Counted from the first letter of the stretch, positions 17,601-25,617 are shown. The stretch is DNA of 64,000 nucleotides from Nocardioides sp. cx-173 (GCF_021117365.1 NZ_CP088262.1:1488001-1552000); one strand, 5' to 3'. The notes: generated by a model not told the origin, from the letters alone. A program made the numbers and translations.

Positions 17601-18860
17601 TCACTCCTTCGAGGGGTCCCACCAGTCGTAGCCCTCGAGGTACGGGTCCGGCTCGACGGGCTCACCGGAGGACCAGATGGTCTTGATGAGCTTGTCGGCC
17701 TGCACCTCGCCGATCAGCGCCGTCTTGGCGATGTGGTGGTTCTCGCCGTCGATGGTGACGGTGCCCTCGGGGGCGGCGAACGAGACGCCGTCCGCCGCCT
17801 CGATCACGTCGTCGACGTCGAAGGTCTCGGCCTTCTCGACCATGGCCTTGTAGAGGTACAGCGAGGTGTAGGCCGCCTCCATGGGGTCGGAGGTCACCGA
17901 CTTCTCGCCGTACTTGGCCTTGAACGCCTCGACGAACGTCTTGTTCTCGGGGGAGTCGACGGTCTGGTAGTAGTTCCACGACGTCATCTGGCCGGTGAGG
18001 TCGACCGGGATGGCGGCCGCCTCCTCCTCCGCGATCGAGACCGAGACGATCGGGGCGTTCGACGCGTCGAGACCCTTCTCGTCGTAGGCCTGGAGGAAGG
18101 CGACGTTGGAGTCGCCGTTGATGGTGTTGAAGACGACGTCGGGCTTGGTCGCCACGATCTTGTCGACCGCGGTGCCCCACGCGCCCTGGTCGAGCGGCTG
18201 GTACTCCTCGCCCACGACCTCGATGCCGTACTCGGCGGCGTACTGCTTGATGATCTTGTTGGCGGTGCGGGGGAAGACGTAGTCCGAGCCGGCCAGGAAG
18301 ATCGACTCGATCTTCTTCTCCTCGCGCAGGAAGTCCAGCGCCGGGATGATCTGCTGGTTGGTGGTCGCGCCGGTGTAGAAGATGTTGCGGTCGGACTCGA
18401 GACCCTCGTACTGCACGGGGTAGAAGAGGATCGAGTTCAGGCTCTCGAAGGCGGGCCGCATGGCCACCCGCGACGAGGACGTCCAGCCGCCGAAGACCGC
18501 GGCGACGCAGTCCTGCTGGATGAGCTTGGTCGCCTTCTCGGCGAAGACGGTCGGCTCCGAGGCGCCGTCCTCCTGCACGATCTCGATCTGCTTGCCGAGG
18601 ATGCCGCCGTCGGCGTTGATCTCCTCGGCCGCCATGGTCAGCGACTTGGAGACGGTGGTCTCGCTGATCGACATCGCGCCGGAGAGCGAGTTGAGGAACC
18701 CGAGCTTGACCGTGTCACCGGAGGTGTCGACGCAGCTGTCGATGCCGCCGCCGTCCTCTCCGGCGTCTCCGGTCTTGGAGCCGCCGCACGCCGAGACGGC
18801 GAGGGCGGTGGTGATGGCTACCAGGGTGCCGGCCAGCCATCGGGGGTGGGAAATGAGCAC
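17601..18860 (-). CDS. urtA: urea ABC transporter substrate-binding lipoprotein UrtA
   Basis: A 419-aa exported lipoprotein. The signal segment LAGTLVAITTALAVSACGGS supplies a lipobox (VSAC), followed by an acidic linker and the type I binding fold: VKLGFLNSLSGAMSISE, AAEEINADGGILGKQIEIV, FGGWTSSSRVAMRP, NIFYTGATTNQQIIPA, GSDYVFPR and EAAYTSLYLYKAMVEKA. These are UrtA hallmarks. The GTG at 18860 opens the transport and urease operon. The region upstream (18861-18985) is less G+C-rich and is the natural place for nitrogen control of the whole unit. Confidence 0.95.
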   Translation of the reverse strand: MLISHPRWLAGTLVAITTALAVSACGGSKTGDAGEDGGGIDSCVDTSGDTVKLGFLNSLSGAMSISETTVSKSLTMAAEEINADGGILGKQIEIVQEDGASEPTVFAEKATKLIQQDCVAAVFGGWTSSSRVAMRPAFESLNSILFYPVQYEGLESDRNIFYTGATTNQQIIPALDFLREEKKIESIFLAGSDYVFPRTANKIIKQYAAEYGIEVVGEEYQPLDQGAWGTAVDKIVATKPDVVFNTINGDSNVAFLQAYDEKGLDASNAPIVSVSIAEEEAAAIPVDLTGQMTSWNYYQTVDSPENKTFVEAFKAKYGEKSVTSDPMEAAYTSLYLYKAMVEKAETFDVDDVIEAADGVSFAAPEGTVTIDGENHHIAKTALIGEVQADKLIKTIWSSGEPVEPDPYLEGYDWWDPSKE

Positions 18861-18943
18861 GTGGAACAGCCCTCTCGGTCATCGACCTGCGACGCGGCGT
18901 CGTAGGCACTGGGCCAAGGGCACGGCGGCGGGCCCTGGTGCGA

Positions 18944-19000
18944 GAAACCTAGGGACGCCAGATTTCAAATCGCTACCAGATGGAATTAACTGCGTGTTAC
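18944..19000 (-). promoter_or_regulatory. A+T-richer segment upstream of urtA, tentative nitrogen-regulator site
   Basis: Read leftward this stretch has GTAAC (19000-18996) and then, at 11-base steps, TTAAT, TGGTA and TGAAA. The GlnR consensus of actinobacteria alternates GTnAC and GAAAC blocks at 11-base steps. Only the first block fits well, so this is weak. The segment begins at the 3' end of the phosphoesterase gene and runs to 84 bases upstream of urtA. Confidence 0.25.
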
Positions 19001-20590
19001 GGCGACGACCAGCTCGGTGTTGCGGTCGGCGGGTGCGCCCAGGCCGACGTCCGAGCGGCCGTGCCAGTCGTTGGCGGCGAGCTCGCGAGCGAGGCCGGCG
19101 AGCTGGACGGGGTCGTCCAGGTGGCCGTCGTACGCCGCCGGGCCGGCGTGGTCGAGCATCGTCGTGAAGATCGACAGGGTGCCGTCGAGGTTGTCGGCGA
19201 GCTCGAGCAGTCGTGACTGCTGGGGCCAGTCGATGTGGGAGGCGGTGGTGATCTCCCACAGCCCACCGCCCCCGGACCGGTGGCGCGCAGCGATGCGGTT
19301 GCGGTGGGTGTGGCCGTTGACCCAGGCGACGACCCGGCCGTGCGCCAGCAGCAGGTCAAGGACCTCCTCGCCGAGCACCCGCCGCTCCGCCTCCGGGTCG
19401 GCGCCGGGAGTCACGAAGGCGTTGTCCATCCGATCGGAGGGGTGGTGGCTGAAGGCGACGACCAGCCGGTCGGCGCAGCGCGCGAGCACCTCGCGCAGCC
19501 AGGCGAGCTGCGTCAGGTCGAGGGAGCCGTCCTCGAAGCCGTGCGGGTTGACGGTGTCCAGCACGACCAGGACCACCGGCCCCTGGTCCAGGACGTAGTA
19601 GGCGGTGTCCTGGCGCCGGTTGTCCTCGGTGAAGCCGTGGCCCACCGGGGTCCCGGTCGTGTGGAAGTGCTCCTCGACGATGTCGCCGCGCGCCAGCACC
19701 CGGCGGTCGGGGTCCGGCGTGACCGTGCGCGCACCGGCGGAGCGGGTGAGCGCCGTGATGAAGCCGGTGTAGTCCCCGGTCATCGCGGCCAGCGTGTCCT
19801 CCTCGCTCACGCCGGGCGGCGGGGAGACCAGCTTGCGCGAGCCGACCGCGACCGCGCCGACCGGCGCCGTGCGCGGGAAGTTGCCCTGCACCAGACCGTC
19901 GTGGTTGCCCAGGGCGGCGTACCACGGGATCGTCAGTCCCTCGGCCTGGAACGGGCGGCGCGCGGCGTCCAGCAGCCCCGGCACCCGGGGGAAGCCGTAC
20001 CTGGCATGGGCAACATCGTCGGTGGGATGGCCGGTGGTGGAGCCGTCCGGATGCCAGTAGTGCGGGTCATGGTGGTCCGGGTCGCCGTCGGCGACGCCCT
20101 CGTAGCGGGTGAGGTCACCGGAGTCGAGGCGGACCGGCCCACCGTCGAGGAGGTCGATGTTCCAGCGGACCTCGTTGTGCTGGGAGCTGTCGGAGTTGTC
20201 GCCGGTCTGGATCGCGAGCGACAGCGGCAGCCCGGTGACCGGGCCGCGGGCGACCCGGTTGACCGCGCGCACCATGGCGTCGGCCACGTGACCGGAGAGC
20301 ATCTCCTGTGGACGGTGGGCCGAGGCGAAGACCGGGTCGTCGAAGCGGTCGGCCCACTCGACGCGCAGCGGGGACTGGGCGTCCACGACGTGCACGTCGC
20401 TCAGCTGCACGAGCGCCAGCAGGGGACGTCGCCGGGCGGCCCGGCCGCGGCCGGCCTCTGCGAGGTCGGTGCGCACGAGATGGGGCTCGCCGTCGCGGCG
20501 CACGACGCCGACGTACCCGCCGGGGCCGGGCTCACCACGCCGGAGCACCGAGGCCGCGGTGGCGGCCTCGGTGCTCCGGGGAGGGGTCAT
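18986..20590 (-). CDS. metallophosphoesterase, probably PPA1498-type
   Basis: A 534-aa calcineurin-like phosphoesterase. All metal-ligand motifs are present in order: LSDVHVVD (D-x-H), TGDNSDS (GDxx), GNHDG, FSHHPSD and NGHTHRN (GHxH). The long inserts and the phrase WADRFDDPVFASAHRPQEMLS resemble the actinobacterial PPA1498 family, whose substrate is unknown. No convincing signal peptide is seen at the ATG (20590). TACGCT lies six bases upstream, suggesting a leaderless mRNA. It ends about 125 bases before urtA on the same strand and is probably unrelated to urea. Confidence 0.85.
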   Translation of the reverse strand: MTPPRSTEAATAASVLRRGEPGPGGYVGVVRRDGEPHLVRTDLAEAGRGRAARRRPLLALVQLSDVHVVDAQSPLRVEWADRFDDPVFASAHRPQEMLSGHVADAMVRAVNRVARGPVTGLPLSLAIQTGDNSDSSQHNEVRWNIDLLDGGPVRLDSGDLTRYEGVADGDPDHHDPHYWHPDGSTTGHPTDDVAHARYGFPRVPGLLDAARRPFQAEGLTIPWYAALGNHDGLVQGNFPRTAPVGAVAVGSRKLVSPPPGVSEEDTLAAMTGDYTGFITALTRSAGARTVTPDPDRRVLARGDIVEEHFHTTGTPVGHGFTEDNRRQDTAYYVLDQGPVVLVVLDTVNPHGFEDGSLDLTQLAWLREVLARCADRLVVAFSHHPSDRMDNAFVTPGADPEAERRVLGEEVLDLLLAHGRVVAWVNGHTHRNRIAARHRSGGGGLWEITTASHIDWPQQSRLLELADNLDGTLSIFTTMLDHAGPAAYDGHLDDPVQLAGLARELAANDWHGRSDVGLGAPADRNTELVVAVTRS

Positions 20591-20596
20591 GCGTGA

Positions 20597-20602
20597 AGCG
20601 TA
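20597..20602 (-). promoter_or_regulatory. -10 box TACGCT, leaderless promoter for phosphoesterase
   Basis: On the minus strand TACGCT is followed by six bases and then the ATG at 20590. There is no ribosome binding site between them. Confidence 0.55.
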
Positions 20603-20617
20603 GGTGCGTACGTGGCC

Positions 20618-21262
20618 TCAGAGGTCGGCCGGGCGGAGCACCTTGTTGATGCCGTGCGCGATCTGCTTGTTGCCGGCGTTGATGTTGAGCAGGTCCCCGA
20701 TGGCGCGGGCGTTGTTGTCGTTGTAGTCGCGGTCCACGATGACGACCTCGCCGTCGCGCAGGTCGACCTTGAAGCCGATGCCGGCCGCGGTCTGGACCCG
20801 CGCGCCGGCCTTGGCGGCGGCGATGACCTTCTGGGAGTTCAGGGTCGCGCCGGGGACCACGTGGTAGAGCAGCACCGTCTCGACGGTGTCGATGCCCAGG
20901 CCGGCCACGGCCTTGAAGGCGGCCTTCTCGGTGTGCGGCCGCTTGCCGGTCAGGTCGTGGACCATGTTGCGGAAGGCGGCGTCGGTGGGGACGAACGCCG
21001 TGGCCCGCTGGCGGCCCTTGGTCAGCAGCGAAACCGCGCTGTCGGGCTTGGCCTTCAGCACCGCGAGCACGGCCGCCTCGGTGACGTCGAAGTCGCCCCA
21101 GTTGCGGTCGAACCTGGTCCCGTCCGCGGCCAGCACCTTGGCCAGGCTGCGGTTGCCCTGGGCGGCCGGAGCGGCCTCGGCAGGGACGAGCATCGCGCTG
21201 CTGGTGGCCATCGCGGCGACGGTGGCGACGAGACCGGCGGCGACTCGATTGAGCTTCCTCAT
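20618..21262 (-). CDS. secreted fasciclin (FAS1) domain protein
   Basis: A 214-aa exported protein. The signal peptide (MRKLNRVAAGLVATVAAMATSS..., cleavage near AEA-AP, about residue 33) is followed by one FAS1 domain with the conserved AFVPTDAAFRNM (H1 region) and VLLYHVVPGATLNS (H2 region), ending in an INAGNKQIAHGINKVLRP strand typical of the domain end. FAS1 proteins mediate adhesion or bind small ligands; the partner is unknown. The ATG at 21262 is chosen because GGGAG lies seven bases upstream and it gives a full signal peptide; the open frame upstream is non-coding. Confidence 0.9.
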   Translation of the reverse strand: MRKLNRVAAGLVATVAAMATSSAMLVPAEAAPAAQGNRSLAKVLAADGTRFDRNWGDFDVTEAAVLAVLKAKPDSAVSLLTKGRQRATAFVPTDAAFRNMVHDLTGKRPHTEKAAFKAVAGLGIDTVETVLLYHVVPGATLNSQKVIAAAKAGARVQTAAGIGFKVDLRDGEVVIVDRDYNDNNARAIGDLLNINAGNKQIAHGINKVLRPADL

Positions 21263-21401
21263 GGTGTGGCTCCCTATCTGGCTGTCTGGATGTGGGAAGG
21301 GGCATCCGCCCCGAGGCGAGTACGGCGTCCACCGCACCCTCACCACGTCCTTCGTCGCCGCGCACCGACCGGATTGGCAGCTTCCCCACCAATTTCCCGC
21401 C

Positions 21402-21442
21402 CCCCGCTGACCCGTCAGAAACTTTCTGACGGGTCAGCGGGG
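21402..21442. repeat. 41-bp perfect palindrome (20-bp arms, 1-nt centre)
   Basis: The arm CCCCGCTGACCCGTCAGAAA (21402-21421) is exactly reverse-complemented at 21423-21442 around C21422. Each arm contains the small dyad CTGACccGTCAG. A third copy of the GCTGACGGGTCAGC unit lies at 21456-21469, covering the stop codon of the LOG-family gene. There is no T-run on either side. It may act as a terminator for the LOG gene, a protein-binding site or a REP-like element. Confidence 0.85.
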
Positions 21443-21455
21443 ATTCGCGCGAGTT

Positions 21456-21469
21456 GCTGACGGGTCAGC
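21456..21469. repeat. third copy of GCTGACGGGTCAGC dyad
   Basis: Self-complementary unit (six-base arms, GG centre) identical to the inner part of the 21402-21442 palindrome. It overlaps the TGA of the LOG-family gene (21465-21467) and is preceded by GCGCGAGTT, a sequence that also precedes the large palindrome at 32770. Confidence 0.7.
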
Positions 21470-22547
21470 GCTGGACGAGGGCGATCGCCTCGTCGACGGT
21501 GTCGACCAGGTGCACGTGTCCGTCCATGGCGCGGCCGTGGGCCAGGCGCGACAGGAGGGGCCAGGCGGGAACGGTCTGCGTCCAGTGGCGCACCCCCACC
21601 AGGACCATGGGCGCGACGGAGGTCTCGTCGGCGTAGTAGTTCTCGCAGGCGTCCTGGAAGACCTCCTGCACGGTGCCGGCCGCACCCGGCAGGAAGACGA
21701 TGCCGGCATCGCAGATCTCCAGCAGGATCGCCTCGCGGGTGGAGTTGCGGAAGTACTTCGCGATCGCCGTGGCGAACAGGTTCGCCGGCTCGTGCCCGTA
21801 GTGCCAGGTCGGGATGCTGAGGCTGTCGGTGGGCTCGCCGAAGGCGTCGCGCACCTCGCGCGCCGTCGCCACCCAGGCATCGACCGACGGGTGGTAGGAC
21901 GGCACCCGGGCCAGGATCTCCAGGGCCCGCACCAGGTCGTCGGGGGAGCGGTGCGCCAGCCGAGCGCCCAGGTTGGCCGCCTCCATCGCCCCGGGGCCGC
22001 CGCCGGTCGCGACCACGTGGCGACCGCCCAGCCCGGCGCCCAGCCGGGCGGCGTCGGCGTACGTCGCCTCGCCCCGCACCAGCGCGTGTCCGCCCATGAC
22101 GCCCACCAGCGAGCGCCCGTCGGTCCACTCCAGCAGCGCCCGGTCGACCGCGTGGTCGTGCAGCGCCCGCGCCAGCGTGCTGTCGGCGCCGGCGTCCTCC
22201 TGCGACCAGGCGTAGGCCCGGGCGTCGGTGCTGGCGGCGTACTCGGCGGCGTCGTACAGCTCGTCGGCGTCGTACAGGCCGGCCCGGTAGACGTCGACGG
22301 GGACGTCGCCGATCGCGGGGAGCACCAGCGCGCCGGCGGCCTCCACCCGACCCGCGTCACCCGGCGCGAACGTGCAGCCGAGGAACGTCGCGCCCGAGAG
22401 CCGGCAGCCAAGGAGCGCCTGGCCGTGCCCGGTGAGGTCGAGCCCGTGCAACCGCCAGCCCGAGAGCCGCCGCGCGCCCCGGTCCAGGCGCCGGTCGAGG
22501 TCCTCGAGCGAGTCGATGCGGACGCCGCGGCCCCTGGTGCGCTTCAC
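21465..22547 (-). CDS. LOG family protein with N-terminal extension
   Basis: A 360-aa protein. The C-terminal two thirds is a Rossmann-type LOG/'lysine decarboxylase-like' domain with SLVGVMGGHALVRGE, GGGPGAMEAANLGA and PGAAGTVQEVFQDACENYY (the family's PGGxGTxxE in altered form, Ala for the second Gly). LOG proteins release cytokinin-like bases from nucleotide monophosphates or act as nucleotide hydrolases. The first 110 residues carry pentapeptide-like phrases (LHGLDLTGHGQALLGCRLSGATFLGC) not found in short LOG enzymes. The GTG at 22547 is six bases after TAGGTT, so a leaderless mRNA is likely. Confidence 0.8.
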   Translation of the reverse strand: MKRTRGRGVRIDSLEDLDRRLDRGARRLSGWRLHGLDLTGHGQALLGCRLSGATFLGCTFAPGDAGRVEAAGALVLPAIGDVPVDVYRAGLYDADELYDAAEYAASTDARAYAWSQEDAGADSTLARALHDHAVDRALLEWTDGRSLVGVMGGHALVRGEATYADAARLGAGLGGRHVVATGGGPGAMEAANLGARLAHRSPDDLVRALEILARVPSYHPSVDAWVATAREVRDAFGEPTDSLSIPTWHYGHEPANLFATAIAKYFRNSTREAILLEICDAGIVFLPGAAGTVQEVFQDACENYYADETSVAPMVLVGVRHWTQTVPAWPLLSRLAHGRAMDGHVHLVDTVDEAIALVQR

Positions 22548-22553
22548 GCGGCG

Positions 22554-22559
22554 AACCTA
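22554..22559 (-). promoter_or_regulatory. -10 box TAGGTT, leaderless promoter for LOG-family gene
   Basis: On the minus strand TAGGTT, six bases (CGCCGC), then the GTG at 22547. No Shine-Dalgarno sequence is present. Confidence 0.55.
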
Positions 22560-22575
22560 CCCGGCGGCTCGACCC

Positions 22576-23454
22576 TCAGAACGCGTGCGCCATGAGCTCG
22601 CCGAACAGCTCCTGCTCGTCGACGGCCAGCCCCCGGGAGCGGAACCAGCCGCACACGTTCGTGCAGTCGCGCAGGAGGAAGTCCATTCCGGCGGGGTTGG
22701 CGACGAGGTCGACCACCTGCGGCAGGTCGATGACGACCAGCCGCTCACCCGCCGCCAGGATGTTGTACGGCGAGAGGTCGCCGTGCACCACGCCCTGCTG
22801 CACCAGGAGCACGAGTGTGTCGCGGAGCTGGTCGTAGTAGGACGCGAGCAGCTCCGGGTCGGGCCGGGTCTGGGCCAGCCGGGGCGCGGTCTCACCGTCG
22901 ACGGTGACCCACTCCATGAGGATCTCCGTGCCGTCGATCTGCACCGGGTAGGGGACCGGCGCGCCCAGGCGGTGCAGGCGGACCAGCGCCTGCCACTCCG
23001 CCCACGCCCACTGCCCGGCGGCGACGGAGCGCCCGAAGGCGCTCTTGCGGGAGAGCGCGCGGGCGTCGCGGGTGTTGCGCATCCGGCGGCCCTCGGTGTA
23101 GGCCGTCGAGCGGTGGAACGAGCGGTGCTCCTCGCCCCGGTAGCGCTTGGCGGCCATGACCACCGCGTGCTCCGGCTCGTGCGGGTCGGCGCGCTCCAGC
23201 AGGAACACGTCGGCCTCCTTGCCGGTCTTGAGGACGCCGAGGTCGGTGTCGATGGCGCCCTGCGAGGTCACCAGCCAGTCGGGCCGGGGCTCCGGCCCGC
23301 GGCACAGCGGCTCGACCGAGAGCCAGGTGGACCAGCGCTGGTGGGGATCCGCGAGGTCGTCGTACGCGGCGAAGTCGAAGACGAACGACGGGTCGAGCCC
23401 GTCGGTGGTTCCGGGGTCGTGCTGCTCAGGGGTGAAGCCGTCCTGGGTGGACAT
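22576..23454 (-). CDS. RIO-type serine protein kinase
   Basis: A 292-aa atypical protein kinase. The RIO nucleotide-binding loop is KTGKEADVFLLE (about 77-88). The invariant Lys follows in VMAAKRYRG, the catalytic loop is VVHGDLSPYNIL and the metal-binding segment is VVIDLPQVVD. The usual DxxQ after the metal loop is kept. Bacterial RIO kinases have unknown targets, unlike the ribosome-maturation role in eukaryotes. The ATG at 23454 has GGAG eight bases upstream. A short ORF with its own ribosome site and a pairing element precede it (23426-23535). Confidence 0.88.
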   Translation of the reverse strand: MSTQDGFTPEQHDPGTTDGLDPSFVFDFAAYDDLADPHQRWSTWLSVEPLCRGPEPRPDWLVTSQGAIDTDLGVLKTGKEADVFLLERADPHEPEHAVVMAAKRYRGEEHRSFHRSTAYTEGRRMRNTRDARALSRKSAFGRSVAAGQWAWAEWQALVRLHRLGAPVPYPVQIDGTEILMEWVTVDGETAPRLAQTRPDPELLASYYDQLRDTLVLLVQQGVVHGDLSPYNILAAGERLVVIDLPQVVDLVANPAGMDFLLRDCTNVCGWFRSRGLAVDEQELFGELMAHAF

Positions 23455-23518
23455 CGGTGGTGCTCCGATACGTCGAGAGGGGGTGGTCTGCGGACAGGCC
23501 GAGGACAGTCATGGGCAT
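23426..23518 (-). CDS. possible 30-aa leader peptide of RIO kinase gene
   Basis: An ATG at 23518 with AGGAG five bases upstream opens a 30-codon frame (starting MPMTVLGLSADHP, ending PGRLHP) that runs 29 bases into the RIO kinase gene in another frame. It has no recognised motif. Translation stopping inside the kinase gene could reinitiate at or control the kinase start. Its ribosome site can pair with 23471-23480 (see the stem entry). Coding is not proven. Confidence 0.35.
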   Translation of the reverse strand: MPMTVLGLSADHPLSTYRSTTDVHPGRLHP

Positions 23519-23535
23519 GTCAGCTCCTCTCGACG
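23471..23535 (-). promoter_or_regulatory. leader stem that would hide the leader-ORF ribosome site
   Basis: In the RIO kinase mRNA CGTCGAGAGG (23535-23526), which includes part of the AGGAG of the leader ORF, can pair perfectly over ten bases with CCTCTCGACG (23480-23471), leaving a 45-base loop. Ribosomes on the leader ORF would open the stem. It could be an RNA-level switch or chance pairing in G+C-rich DNA. Confidence 0.35.
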
Positions 23536-23616
23536 GGCGCCGGCCGACGCCGGCGGTGCGCGACCAGCCTGACGCGCGGCGGTGCGGGCGGGCAACCGGT
23601 TAAACGACGGATCCAC

Positions 23617-23622
23617 TAGGTT
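23617..23622 (+). promoter_or_regulatory. -10 box TAGGTT, leaderless promoter for M1 peptidase
   Basis: TAGGTT, six bases (GAGCCG), then the GTG at 23629. No ribosome binding site lies between. The 174-base gap upstream is shared with the RIO kinase leader. Confidence 0.55.
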
Positions 23623-23628
23623 GAGCCG

Positions 23629-25065
23629 GTGCCGCACCCCCCGGGCCTCCGGCGGCGACCGCCCTCGGCCCTGGTCGCCGCGCTGCCCCTTCTGCTCCTG
23701 CTGCTGGTGGTCGTCCCGGTGTCGGCGGACGAGCCCGCGCCGGTGCTGGGCGCCCCGGGCATCGGCGACCCCTACTTCCCGCTCGACGGCAACGGCGGCA
23801 TCGACGTGCAGTCCTACGAGGTGCACGACCGCTATGCGTTCCGCACCGAGCGGCTCTCGGGCTGGACCGTCGTCCGGCTCACCGCCACCCAGGCGCTGCG
23901 CCGCTTCAACCTGGATCTGCTGCTCACCGCGAGATCCGTCACCGTCGACGGGGTGCCGGCCGCCTTCGCCCAGCGCGACGGCCACGAGCTCGAGATCACC
24001 CCGACCGTGCCGCTCGCCGCGGGACAGGCGGTGGAGGTGCTGGTGCGCTACGCCGGCTCGCCCGCCGAGCTCACGTGGCGCGGCGAGTCGAACTGGCTGG
24101 CCAGCGACCGCGAGGTGCTCGCCGTCCACCAGCCACACATGGCCGCGTGGTGGTTCCCCGCGAACGACCACCCGAGCGACAAGGCGCTGGTCGACGTCTC
24201 CATCACGGCACCCACGCGCAAGGTCGTCATCTCCAACGGCGAGCGGGTGGGGCGGGTCGTACGCGGTGGGCTCGCGACCACCCGCTGGCGCTCGGCCCAG
24301 CCGATGGCGCCGTACCTCGCCTTCTTCGCCATCGGGCCGTTCCGCGTCGAGCGCGGCACGCTCGCCGGCCGCCCGTGGCTGGTCGCGGTGTCCAAGGCCA
24401 TGCCACGCCAGCACCTGCGCCGCTCGCTGCGGCTCATGCGGCGCTCGGCCGGCGTGACCCGGTGGCTGGAGCGGCAGCTGGGCCCCTACCCGTTCGGCTC
24501 GACCGGTGGCGTGACCACCAGCCTCAACCCCGGCTTCGCTCTCGAGACCCAGGGTCGCCCGGTCTACCCGATCCTCGCCCAGGGCGGACACTCGCTGCTG
24601 GTCCACGAGCTCGCGCACCAGTGGTTTGGCAACTCCGTGGCGCTGGAGCGGTGGGGCGACATCTGGCTCAACGAGGGGGCCGCGACCTTCCTGGAGGTGC
24701 GCTGGGCCGAGTCCCGCGGGGGAATGGACGGGCAGCGGTGGCTGGAGCAGGCCTACGCCCGCTACCCACGCGGCGCGCCGTTCTGGCGGGTACGCCTCGG
24801 CGACCCGGGCCCGCACCGGCTCTTCCACGAGGCGGTCTACCTGCGCGGCGCCATGACCTTCCAGGCGCTGCGCGTCCGCCTCGGCGAGGACGCCTTCTGG
24901 CGGCTGCTGCGTACCTGGGTGGCCGACCACCGCGACGGCAACGCCACGTCCGCGCAGTTCGAGGCCCTCGCCGAGCAGGTCAGCGGCCAGAACCTCGGCG
25001 CGTTCTTCGATGCCTGGCTGCGCGCGCCGGTCCGGCCGGCGCGGGCGGCCGCGCACGGCTTGTAA
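23629..25065 (+). CDS. secreted M1 family metallopeptidase
   Basis: A 478-aa exported zinc aminopeptidase-like protein. The signal peptide (LVAALPLLLLLLVVVPVSA, about 15-33) is followed by the N-terminal beta saddle domain and the catalytic domain with HELAHQWFGN (zinc His-His and catalytic Glu) and the third zinc ligand in NEGAATFLE 18 residues later. The family's GxMEN substrate element is replaced by TSLNPGFALETQ, so exopeptidase specificity may differ. It lacks the large C-terminal helical domain of PepN. The start at 23629 is supported by the leaderless -10. The stop lies inside a long inverted repeat shared with the convergent AsnC gene. Confidence 0.9.
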   Translation: MPHPPGLRRRPPSALVAALPLLLLLLVVVPVSADEPAPVLGAPGIGDPYFPLDGNGGIDVQSYEVHDRYAFRTERLSGWTVVRLTATQALRRFNLDLLLTARSVTVDGVPAAFAQRDGHELEITPTVPLAAGQAVEVLVRYAGSPAELTWRGESNWLASDREVLAVHQPHMAAWWFPANDHPSDKALVDVSITAPTRKVVISNGERVGRVVRGGLATTRWRSAQPMAPYLAFFAIGPFRVERGTLAGRPWLVAVSKAMPRQHLRRSLRLMRRSAGVTRWLERQLGPYPFGSTGGVTTSLNPGFALETQGRPVYPILAQGGHSLLVHELAHQWFGNSVALERWGDIWLNEGAATFLEVRWAESRGGMDGQRWLEQAYARYPRGAPFWRVRLGDPGPHRLFHEAVYLRGAMTFQALRVRLGEDAFWRLLRTWVADHRDGNATSAQFEALAEQVSGQNLGAFFDAWLRAPVRPARAAAHGL

Positions 25066-25132
25066 CTCAGCGTTACGACCTCTACCGCACCGTTGTAACG
25101 GCATGTAAGACGCAGTAACGGTGAGTTACAAG
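25059..25132. terminator. long inverted repeat rich in GTAAC between convergent genes
   Basis: CTTGTAACTCAGCGTTAC (25059-25076) and GTAACGGTGAGTTACAAG (25115-25132) are complementary at 17 of 18 positions. The 38-base interior contains another dyad, CCGTTGTAACGG. The left arm includes the TAA stop of the M1 peptidase; the AsnC gene ends 12 bases beyond the right arm. It could terminate both genes. GTAAC occurs five times counting both strands, and the element is more A+T-rich than its surroundings. Confidence 0.7.
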
Positions 25133-25143
25133 CACGCCGACCC

Positions 25144-25617
25144 TCAGCGCACCCCCCACGAGTAGGTCTGCTTGCGGAGCTTGAGATACATGAAGGTCTC
25201 GGTGGTGACGACGCCGTCGAGCGAGCGGATCTTGGCGGAGATCAGCTCGAGCAGGTGCTCGTCGGTCTCGCAGACGACCTCGACGAGCAGGTCGTAGCGG
25301 CCGGCGGTCACGACGACGTAGTCCACCTCGTCGAGCTCGGCGAGGGCATCGGCGACCGACTCGAGCGGGCCGTGGACGCTGACCCCGACCATGGCCTGGC
25401 GAGCGAAGCCGAGCTGGAGCGGGTCGGTCACCGCGACCACCTGCATCACGCCGCCCTCGACCAGGCGCTGCACGCGCTGGCGGACGGCGGCCTCGGACAG
25501 GCCGACCACCTTGCCGATCGCGGCGTACGACCGGCGGCCGTCCTGCTGGAGCTGCTCGACGATGGCCTTGGAGACCTCGTCGAGGACGATCCCGGGGCGG
25601 TCCTGCTTGCGCGTCAT
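25144..25617 (-). CDS. AsnC/Lrp family transcriptional regulator
   Basis: A 157-aa feast/famine regulator. The N-terminal winged helix (VSKAIVEQLQQDGRRSYAAIGKVVGLSEAAVRQRVQRLVEGGVMQVV) is followed by an AsnC ligand-binding domain with DYVVVTAGRYDLLVEVVCETDEHLLELI. The ATG at 25617 lies six bases after TACGTT, implying a leaderless mRNA. It is divergent from potD, and polyamine transport and degradation genes lie on either side, so it is probably their regulator. A 14-base motif in this promoter region recurs in front of the aminobutyraldehyde dehydrogenase gene. Confidence 0.9.
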   Translation of the reverse strand: MTRKQDRPGIVLDEVSKAIVEQLQQDGRRSYAAIGKVVGLSEAAVRQRVQRLVEGGVMQVVAVTDPLQLGFARQAMVGVSVHGPLESVADALAELDEVDYVVVTAGRYDLLVEVVCETDEHLLELISAKIRSLDGVVTTETFMYLKLRKQTYSWGVR

